The position numbers were made by a program, and so were the translations under genes. A DNA stretch of 64,000 nt from Amyelois transitella (Eukaryota; Arthropoda; Insecta; Lepidoptera; Pyralidae): positions 516,001 through 580,000 of the forward strand of contig NC_083517.1 in the NCBI RefSeq assembly GCF_032362555.1. The letters are read 5' to 3'. The notes under the pieces are model-generated. The model saw only the letters and a list, made by a program, of their open reading frames with translations, was not told the DNA's origin and made no database searches. This document shows, piece by piece, positions 48,401 through 56,654 of this stretch (its first letter is position 1; each line of letters opens with the position of its first letter).

Positions 48401-51400
48401 GCTGACCTGCAGCGCCACGAGCGCGCTGAGCGGCAGGTACACGAGAGAGAGAGAGCTGTATACATGTCGTCCCTGTCGCTCACCCAGCAGGAACTTGGAG
48501 CGCCACAGCGGGCTGACCTGCAGCGCCACGAGCGCGCTGAGCGGCAGGTACACGAGAGAGAGAGAGCTGTATACATGTCGTCCCTGTCGCTCACCCAGCA
48601 GGAACTTGGAGCGCCACAGCGGGCTGACCTGCAGCGCCACGAGCGCGCTGAGCGGCAGGTACACGAGAGAGAGAGAGCTGTATACATGTCGTCCCTGTCG
48701 CTCACCCAGCAGGAACTTGGAGCGCCACAGCGGGCTGACCTGCAGCGCCACGAGCGCGCTGAGCGGCAGGTACACGAGAGAGAGAGAGCTGTATACATGT
48801 CGTCCCTGTCGCTCACCCAGCAGGAACTTGGAGCGCCACAGCGGGCTGACCTGCAGCGCCACGAGCGCGCTGAGCGGCAGGTACACGAGAGAGAGAGAGC
48901 TGTATACATGTCGTCCCTGTCGCTCACCCAGCAGGAACTTGGAGCGCCACAGCGGGCTGACCTGCAGCGCCACGAGCGCGCTGAGCGGCAGGTACACGAG
49001 AGAGAGAGAGCTGTATACATGTCGTCCCTGTCGCTCACCCAGCAGGAACTTGGAGCGCCACAGCGGGCTGACCTGCAGCGCCACGAGCGCGCTGAGCGGC
49101 AGGTACACGAGAGAGAGAGAGCTGTATACATGTCGTCCCTGTCGCTCACCCAGCAGGAACTTGGAGCGCCACAGCGGGCTGACCTGCAGCGCCTCGACTG
49201 ACCAATGAGAGAGAGAGAGCTGTATATATGTCGTCCCTGTCGCTCACCCAGCAGGAACTTGGAGCGCCACAGCGGGCTGACCTGCAGCGCCTCGACTGAC
49301 CAATGAGAGAGAGAGAGCTGTATATATGTCGTCCCTGTCGCTCACCCAGCAGGACCTTGGAGCGCCACAGCGGGCTGACCTGCAGCGCCACGAGCGCGCT
49401 GAGCGGCAGGTACACGAGAGAGAGAGAGCTGTATACATGTCGTCCCTGTCGCTCACCCAGCAGGAACTTGGAGCGCCACAGCGGGCTGACCTGCAGCGCC
49501 TCGACTGACCAATGAGAGAGAGAGAGCTGTATACATGTCGTCCCTGTCGCTCACCCAGCAGGAACTTGGAGCGCCACAGCGGGCTGACCTGCAGCGCCAC
49601 GAGCGCGCTGAGCGGCAGGTACACGAGAGAGAGAGAGCTGTATACATGTCGTCCCTGTCGCTCACCCAGCAGGAACTTGGAGCGCCACAGCGGGCTGACC
49701 TGCAGCGCCACGAGCGCGCTGAGCGGCAGGTACACGAGAGAGAGAGAGCTGTATACATGTCGTCCCTGTCGCTCACCCAGCAGGAACTTGGAGCGCCACA
49801 GCGGGCTGACCTGCAGCGCCACGAGCGCGCTGAGCGGCAGGTACACGAGAGAGAGAGAGCTGTATACATGTCGTCCCTGTCGCTCACCCAGCAGGAACTT
49901 GGAGCGCCACAGCGGGCTGACCTGCAGCGCCACGAGCGCGCTGAGCGGCAGGTACACGAGAGAGAGAGAGCTGTATACATGTCGTCCCTGTCGCTCACCC
50001 AGCAGGAACTTGGAGCGCCACAGCGGGCTGACCTGCAGCGCCACGAGCGCGCTGAGCGGCAGGTACACGAGAGAGAGAGAGCTGTATACATGTCGTCCCT
50101 GTCGCTCACCCAGCAGGAACTTGGAGCGCCACAGCGGGCTGACCTGCAGCGCCACGAGCGCGCTGAGCGGCAGGTACACGAGAGAGAGAGAGCTGTATAC
50201 ATGTCGTCCCTGTCGCTCACCCAGCAGGAACTTGGAGCGCCACAGCGGGCTGACCTGCAGCGCCACGAGCGCGCTGAGCGGCAGGTACACGAGAGAGAGA
50301 GAGCTGTATACATGTCGTCCCTGTCGCTCACCCAGCAGGAACTTGGAGCGCCACAGCGGGCTGACCTGCAGCGCCACGAGCGCGCTGAGCGGCAGGTACA
50401 CGAGAGAGAGAGAGCTGTATACATGTCGTCCCTGTCGCTCACCCAGCAGGAACTTGGAGCGCCACAGCGGGCTGACCTGCAGCGCCACGAGCGCGCTGAG
50501 CGGCAGGTACACGAGAGAGAGAGAGCTGTATACATGTCGTCCCTGTCGCTCACCCAGCAGGAACTTGGAGCGCCACAGCGGGCTGACCTGCAGCGCCACG
50601 AGCGCGCTGAGCGGCAGGTACACGAGCCACACGAGGCTGGAGGCGCCGAAGTGCAGCAGGAAGTGCAGGCGCGGCGCGTGGTGCTCGTGGCGCAGCGTGA
50701 GGCGCAGCTCCAGCACGAACCACGCCATGATGCCCACGCGCAGCGCCAGCGCCAGCCAGCCCGGCCACGTCTGGTACTCGTCGATCTCCTCGATTATGTC
50801 CACCTCCGTCTGCCCCAACAGGTTCATGGCAACGTGAAAGGAAGAAAGAGGATCAGACAGTCTTGGAGAGGCTTTTATAAGCGTATCCCTTAGTCACCTC
50901 TTACGTTAAAGGAATAAAGAGAATCAGACAGTCTTCAAGAGACTTTTATAAGCCTATACCTTAGTCACCTCTTACGTTAAAGGAATAAAGAGAATCAGAC
51001 AGTCTTCAAGAGACTTTTATAAGCCTATACCTTAGTCACCTCTTACGTTAAAGGAATAAAGAGAATCAGACAGTCTTCAAGAGACTTTTATAAGCCTATA
51101 CCTTAGTCACCTCTTACGTTAAAGGAATAAAGAGAATTATTCCTTGCGGAGTAAACAAAGCCAACAGTCTTGAATTTTATAAGCCTGTCCCTTAGTCACT
51201 TACGACATACATGGGAAATTAGTATGAGAGTGGAGTGGTCCTATTCGTTTTTATATTGGTGCCGGGAATCACACTATACACTATAAGATATAAGGAGTAT
51301 TTTTCTTGAAAAAAATATAGTCCTTTTAATCAATTTAATGTAATATAATCTTACAACGATAATACGCCTTTAATAAAGTTTCAATTTACTAAACTTAAAG

Positions 51401-54400
51401 AACCATAGCTTATTATTTAATAAAGAAATCTCTACTGACGGTGATAGGTACCATCCGAAACACATTAAGTGTTACATATACAGGGTGACTTTTAATTCAA
51501 CTGTATAAATTTAACTGTTAAGTGTACTCATCTAACGGATATTTAGAAACGTTAAAAGAAAAATATCGGATCATATTTCAGAAAGTACGAAAGAAAATTT
51601 AAGTTTCAAAATCCACGATCCTAAATACGTCATATCACCCCGGCCGGCGGAAAAGCGACGCGTAAGATTCAGAGGTCAACGACACAATTCATTCAGCTGA
51701 ACGATCTCGACAACTCTGTACTTTACTTGGATCTTGATACTAGAAAAATAATTTATTTTTCAGACATTTATTTACATGTTTAGTTTTAATTGCTTTTTGT
51801 ACTATTGGACTTTAATAAAGCGTGTGACGTAGTTTTTGAGGGTTTTTTTAATGTGAAAATGATGACGTTTAATTTAAATAAAAATAGGCTCAAACAGCTC
51901 AGAAGCATGGGTATAGTCTATGTTTAAAAGGATGCAGTTGTTTTAAATGTCACCCTGTATATCATACATACATATTGTCACATCTTTATACCTCACGGGG
52001 TAGACAGAGCCAACAAACTTAAAAATCAGTATTTTCAAGTTAGTTATAGGCCACGATCAGCCGTTTGGCTTACTGATAGATTTGAGATTCAAATAGTGAC
52101 AGGTTGTTAGCCTATCGCTTTAGAAGAATGCCAAGTTTAAAATTCCATCTCTTAGTCGCCTTCGTCGAATTTTGATAACGACTATTTTTTAAAAAAAAGT
52201 TAATAAAATAATTAAAAATTACAAATTCAAAAATTTTTATTCATTATCATAGGATACTTCATATCTAATAATGCTTAATCAAATCTTTCGATACCTATCA
52301 CAACATTGGTTTTAACATCAAATATGTAAATTACTTAAAACCTAAGTTTACTGCCGCTTCCAAAGCTTCAACGAAGCGGTAACATACATAAAATCACGCC
52401 TCTTTCCCGGAGGGGTAGGCAGAGACTACATCTTTCCACTTGCCATGATCTTTGCATACTTCCTTCGCTTCATCCACATTCATAACTCTCTTCATGCAAT
52501 CTCGGCGGATTCGGGTACTTAGCGGTAACAACATATGGTCACGTCTATATCCCTTGCGGGGCAGACAGAGCCAAAAGTCTTGAAAAGACTGAATGGCCAC
52601 GTTCAGCTATTTGGCTTAACGATAGAATTGAGATTCAAATAATGACAGGTTGCTAGCCCATCGCCTAAAAAAGAATCCCAAGTTTATAAGCCTATCCCTT
52701 AGTCGCCTTTTACGACATAAAGAGATGGAGTGGTCCTATTCTTTTTTTTGTATTGGTGCCGGGAACCACACGGCACCTAGCTCTAGCTACTTAGCGGTAA
52801 CAAAACTGTTATACTATACTCACAGTGTTCCACACGTACAGCAATATGTGAACTATCCCGAACGCCAACCAAACGCCGAACACGAGCGGTTTGTGAGTCA
52901 GCTCTATGCGAGTCACCGCCCAGCCTTTAGCCAGCAACAGCAGCAGTAACATGAACAGGGTCTGAAACACATACATACATACATACGGTCACGTCTATAT
53001 CCGTTGCGGGGTATACAAAGCTAACAGTCTTGAAAATACTGATAGGTCACGTTCAGCCGTTTGGCTTAATGATAGAATTGAGATTCAAATAGTGACAGGT
53101 TGCTAGCCCATCGCCTAAAAAAGAATCCCAAGTTTGTAAGCCTATCCCTTAGTAGCCTTTTACGGTACATCCATTGGAAAGAGATGGAGTGGTCCTATTA
53201 TTTTTTGTATTGGTGCCGGGAACCACACGGCACGTCTTTTCTAATTTTGTGCCAAATTTCGTCAAAATCGGTCCAGTAGTTTTTGAATTTACAATATTAG
53301 TATAGTATGGATATAAGAAGCAATAGTCCTGAGATTTTGGATAGGCTGACTATGAACAAATAAACTACACTATAATTTGATGCAGCAATTTCAGAGTTGC
53401 TTCTTTTACAAATAAACACATGCATACATATAGCCACGTCTATATCCCTTGCGGGGTAGACAAAGCCAATAGTCTTGAAGCTTCAAAGGTAGATGATCAG
53501 CTGTAAAATTTTAGGATGGAATTGAGATAAATCTTATTACTAAATTAGGAAATTCCATCATAAAGCCATACAGCTGAACATTGTCTGTTCAAGACTGTTA
53601 GCTCTGTCTACCCCGCAAGGTATATAGACGTGACCATATGTTTGTACGTATGTATCATTATAATATGAATGTATTGTATCTCAATTCTATCTTAAAAAAC
53701 AAATAGCTGAACGTGGACTATCAGTCTTTACAAGACTGTTGGCTCTGTCTACCCTGCAAGAGATATAGTAAAATTTTCTCACCCTGCTCATAATATCCAG
53801 GATATCACCAGCGACTGCCAAATTAGGAAAACCGACACCATCAGCTGCAAACTTCACAGTGTGTAGTACGTTGAAACAGAACGATATGAATTCCAGCACG
53901 AGGCTGAACGTAAACAGTTTCGTTACTGGGTGCTTCTGGGTCCTGGAATAGAGAGAGACAGTTTATAAATATTACCATGGAAACATACACCGTGTGGTTC
54001 CCGGCACCAGTACCAAAAAAGAATAGGACCACTCCATCTCTTTCCCATGGATATCGTGAAAGGCAAATAAGGGGTAGGCTTACAAACTTGGGATTCTTTA
54101 GGCGATGGGCTAGCAACCTGCCACTATTTCAATCTCAATTCTATCATTAAGCAAAATAGCTGAGCGTGGCCTATCAGTCTTTTCAAGACTGTTGGCTCTG
54201 TCTACCCCACAAGGGCTATAGACGTGACCATATGTTTGTATGTATGTGTAACATACAAAAAAGACATACTTTCTATCTCACCTGACCGCATAAATCTGCA
54301 CCGGCAATAGTATAATATAAAACAGCCAGAACACCAAATACAGCTCAAGCGTATTCTGTCTATCAAATGAGAACTGATACAGTAGTGTATTGGTCAATGA

Positions 54401-55391
54401 CAGGTTAGGACTCCCGTTCACAAGCCAGAAGTCATAGTTTATCGTCTGAGGTACGTTGGTTAGCGTTTTGTTGCCTTTTGACGGTGCTCCAGTGTAGTGG
54501 TGCCAGGTACAATCCGTCTCGTCCAGATAACAGGACACCATTGAGACGTACCAAAATCTGTGAACATGGAATTTTTAGGTATTTAGATGCTGTTCAGAAA
54601 TATAAATAGAATATTGTAGAAGTAATAATAACGATAGAGAATAGAATAAAAAAACATGAGATAGATATTTGATATTTAAAATAAAAAGGGTTTTATTTCC
54701 ATGTTTTTTAAAATTATTGAAACAAGATCCACAGCATTATGGCAATAGTTTTGTTACAGAGTGTTAAAGAGATTAATTAATAAATCTATCAAAAAAGACT
54801 ATGTATTAACAGCAGGGGTGCATGTGGGCTTTACAAGGCGCTCAGCAAACAGCTGAGACAGGATTTTATAAGTATATATATAACATAATATGAGTTATAA
54901 AACTAAATTAATCCCACCACTTACCTAGGCTGTCCAGTATTCATAATCAGATACGTAAACTGATTATTTTTCACGACATTCCAGGGCATATCCTCATCGA
55001 TGCAAAGCTCGCCTTTAGGGCACGGTATTCTCCTGAATAAATCCTGTCCTTTCCCATTACATATAGGATGGAATGCTGAACTATTCAGATGTTGAAACAT
55101 AACCTGACATGCCGATTCTTTATTTGGTATATTCCTATTTTTATAATAATGTAAAAAATGATATCTATCCAAAACAGCGAAGGTAATGGGATACTTGAAC
55201 TGTTCATTTGATGTTATATTACCAAAAATATATCCATATGTTTGCTTTTGGTAGTGAATATCTGTCTTTTGGAAGCCAAATTTGACAAGGAATTTAAAGA
55301 ACTCTCCTGTAGAAAATTCCCCTTGTATATGTGTCGTTGAAACAGTATAAACTAATGATAATATAATTAGAAGTATCCTCTGGGTAAACAT
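44980..55391 (-). CDS. GPR180/TMEM145-type seven-helix membrane protein
   Basis: Members of this family (rhodopsin-like GPCR transmembrane domain, Pfam GpcrRhopsn4) have a lumenal/extracellular N-domain and seven helices; their ligands are not firmly established. Coding exons (minus strand) are 55391-54925, 54557-54282, 53942-53783, 52961-52824, 50809-50554, 45717-45613 and 45128-44980, with phases 2, 2, 0, 0, 1, 1, giving 516 residues. ATG 55391 begins a signal peptide (MFTQRILLIILSLVYTVS). The N-domain carries NxS/T sites and cysteines. Helix 1 is in ELYLVFWLFYIILLPVQIYAV, helices 2-4 in exons 3-4, helices 5-6 in exon 5 (through SSLVWLVYLPLSALVAL), and helix 7 in exon 6. The tail is acidic and ends KNAAYS. 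I cannot decide between GPR180 and TMEM145 orthology. Exon 5's 3' end has been amplified about 40-fold in intron 5. Confidence 0.85.
45338..45420. repeat. (GA)n microsatellite in intron 6 of the GPR180-like gene
   Basis: An uninterrupted GA/CT dinucleotide tract of about 83 bp. On the transcribed (minus) strand it reads as a long CU tract about 210 bases upstream of the last coding exon, and could bind polypyrimidine-tract proteins. Open frames that cross it are artefacts of its regularity. Confidence 0.9.
45427..45550 (+). repeat. R4 copy in intron 6 of the GPR180-like gene
   Basis: It has the usual blocks ('aatagaataaatttatgttc', 'attgacgtcacacaac', 'gtagaagaagcggcggaaca', 'actacactgcag'). 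It starts directly after the (GA)n tract. Confidence 0.6.
46010..46263 (-). mobile_element. R1 copy bordering the exon-derived tandem array
   Basis: A full reverse-strand copy (same strand as the host gene) running 'tggtcacgtctatatccctt' to 'gctccgggaaccacacggca'. The tandem array begins about 30 bp to its right. Confidence 0.8.
46290..50630 (-). repeat. ~40-copy tandem array made from the 3' end of exon 5 plus its splice donor
   Basis: Counting by the position of 'gctgtata', the array has 40 units. 31 intervals are 111 bp, five are 98 bp, two are 96 bp and the leftmost is about 102 bp and degenerate. On the minus strand a 111-bp unit is the last ~70 bases of exon 5 (codons VYLPLSALVALQVSPLWRSK then FLL), an intact donor g|gtgagc, about 30 bases of intron and a (CT)5-6 run. 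The rightmost unit is the genuine exon end (donor at 50554). By eye the 111-bp units are nearly identical. The 98-bp units replace 27 bases of exon sequence with a 14-base 'attggtcagtcgag'. The period is 37 codons and open in several frames, so frames of 360-830 codons appear on both strands; they are consequences of the repeat. Confidence 0.95.
50829..51135 (-). repeat. 71-bp tandem repeat, about four copies, in intron 4
   Basis: The unit contains 'gacttttataagcctatacc' and 'ttagtcacctcttacgttaa', with starts near 50870, 50941, 51012 and 51083 (exact 71-bp steps). The core resembles the R1 segment 'agcctatcccttagtcgcct', so the array was probably built from part of an R1 copy. A further R1 remnant follows to about 51280. 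It lies about 20 bp from the acceptor of exon 5. Confidence 0.85.
51481..51957 (-). mobile_element. MITE 'M1', inverted near-complete copy in intron 4
   Basis: It starts 'cagggtgacttttaattcaa' and ends 'ttttaaatgtcaccctg', flanked by TA on both sides. It matches the reverse complement of 25397-25870 over its whole length at 477 bp, including the 'acgcgtaagattcagaggtc' segment. Differences are scattered, and the GC palindrome of the other copy is partly lost. Confidence 0.8.
51962..52175 (-). mobile_element. R1 copy, 5' end lost
   Basis: 'catacatattgtcacatctt' then 'cggggtagacagagccaaca' and 'tgacaggttgttagcctatc', ending within 'cttagtcgccttcgtcga'. It directly follows the MITE. Confidence 0.65.
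52388..52515. repeat. Dispersed repeat 'gggtaggcagagactac'
   Basis: 'aaaatcacgcctctttcccg', 'gaggggtaggcagagactac' and 'catacttccttcgcttcatc' form a block also seen in part at 58751-58840. I recognise the phrase as widespread in moth genomes but cannot name the family. Confidence 0.5.
52533..52787 (-). mobile_element. R1 copy after exon 4 of the GPR180-like gene
   Basis: A complete copy ('acatatggtcacgtctatat' to 'gtgccgggaaccacacggca'), same strand as the gene, 36 bp downstream of the exon 4 donor (52824/52823). Confidence 0.82.
52970..53236 (-). mobile_element. R1 copy whose tail abuts the exon 4 acceptor
   Basis: A complete copy on the gene's strand. Its TGTA tail (minus strand 'gtatgtatgtatgtatgtgt') runs right up to 'ttcag|acc', the acceptor of exon 4 at 52962-52964. 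Only about seven bases of original intron end are left between tail and exon. Confidence 0.82.
53422..53765. mobile_element. R1 fragments, both orientations, intron 3
   Basis: A reverse 3' piece (53422-53510, 'tagccacgtctatatccctt') is followed by a plus-strand 3' piece (53555-53655, 'gttagctctgtctaccccgc' with 'tatgtttgtacgtatgtat' tail) and another plus piece (53675-53765) ending at the donor side of exon 3. The three look like successive insertions. Confidence 0.6.
53992..54247 (+). mobile_element. R1 copy, complete reference copy, intron 2
   Basis: The clearest plus-strand copy: start 'gtgtggttcccggcaccagt', then 'ccatctctttcccatggata', 'gatgggctagcaacctgcca', 'aagactgttggctctgtcta' and the tail 'gaccatatgtttgtatgtat'. 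It is antisense to the host gene. Confidence 0.85.
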
Positions 55392-56654
55392 TTTGAGAAT
55401 GATTGTTTTTATCACCAACTTTTTATTCTACCTCCACCCAAGTATTTGGCTCATCCCATCATTCAGTCCATAAGGTGACTCTTTATTTATAAGGATAGTA
55501 TACACTGTAAAAAGTCAAATGTGTTCTATATTCAACACTTAGGAGAATAAAAACTTTGAACGCCTAATCTGTAAAATTCGGTTTTTACTCTACAACGAAA
55601 CACGAAATGAAATGATCAAAAATATCAAAATGACATATCTAGTGATGTGACCGAGCCGAAATCTACTGCTTCCTGAAACATATCGATTGTATTTCTTCCT
55701 CACATGATGTAACAGAAATATTCATTTATTTTTTATTATCTATGATGATATACCGATTTGAAGTTTGCTCTTGTAGCACCTGTTTTACGCTATTATTAGA
55801 TATATGTTAACTCAAAGATGTCCTGATAAAAATTCAAATAAAGATTAGTCTAAACCGGCTAGCTAGCTAGCGGCTAGCAGAAGGAATCTTTGATTAAGAA
55901 TACGAATTACGCGTAAGATGAACCTAAGCGGGGATTGTTTCTAGATAATAGTAGTAGTCTCTGCCTTCTCCTGTAAAAAATCGTTCATAATTTCTTATAC
56001 TGGTTATAGTCGAAGTCAATAAGTGCTGTTCATTAACCAGTAAGATCGTGATAGGAATATCGACTATCGAACGAAGCAGATAATGGAAATGAAAGCCAAA
56101 GCCACTTCACTCACATCACTACAACATCTATGGCGGATGACGGATGGAGTTCGGAGATATGGTCATGTTAAGCGAAGTGTAATTCGATTGATTTGTGTTT
56201 GATTGTATTATTTGGGAAAATTATTATTTCATATCTTGAGTATTCTTTTAGATCCTATTCTCGTGTATTGTATGTGTCCTAGTGATAGAGAAATCGGGGT
56301 GAAAATGTTTGTGCCATATAGCGGATCATAATCTTCGAACTCGCCCATTTCCTTTGTGATCTAGATGTCGGTTCATGAACATTTGATAACATTATACAAT
56401 ACGGTGATGCGCTGTTAATGTATAAATCAAACATACAATTATGAACCGAGGACTATATTGTATCTTCTAAGTGCTCATTTGTGTAACCTCAAACGCGGAA
56501 GACACTATGTTAAACCAATCGAAGCCGCTTTGATTTTGTTCGATTCCCATTTTCAAGTTAAAAGTTGAATCAGTTTATTGTTCTATAATCACCCTAATGC
56601 CAGTGATAATCATATGTGTTAAATTATTGTGCAAAGTTATTCTATAATGTAACA
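55392..56654. promoter_or_regulatory. Shared upstream region of the GPR180-like and PI3K adaptor genes
   Basis: The two start codons diverge and are 1263 bp apart with no repeat or gene that I recognise in between. Both 5' leaders and promoters probably lie here. The right half (about 56060-56650) is less AT-rich, contains 'ctatggcggatgacggatgg', and probably includes the PI3K adaptor 5' UTR. Confidence 0.45.

Noticed and set aside
46619-49208. Open frames of 760-830 codons on both strands, and 366-527 codons at 49244-50893
   Set aside because: They are produced by a 111-bp repeat whose period is divisible by three and which happens to lack stops in several frames. Only the short exon 5 part on the minus strand belongs to a conserved protein; whether some extra units are translated is treated as a finding, not as a gene.
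46290-50630. CRISPR-like array
   Set aside because: Units are contiguous copies without unique spacers, derived from an exon of an animal gene, in an insect genome.
55392-55418. GPR180-like start at 55418
   Set aside because: The codon there is TTG. The first ATG in frame is at 55391 and is followed directly by a signal peptide.
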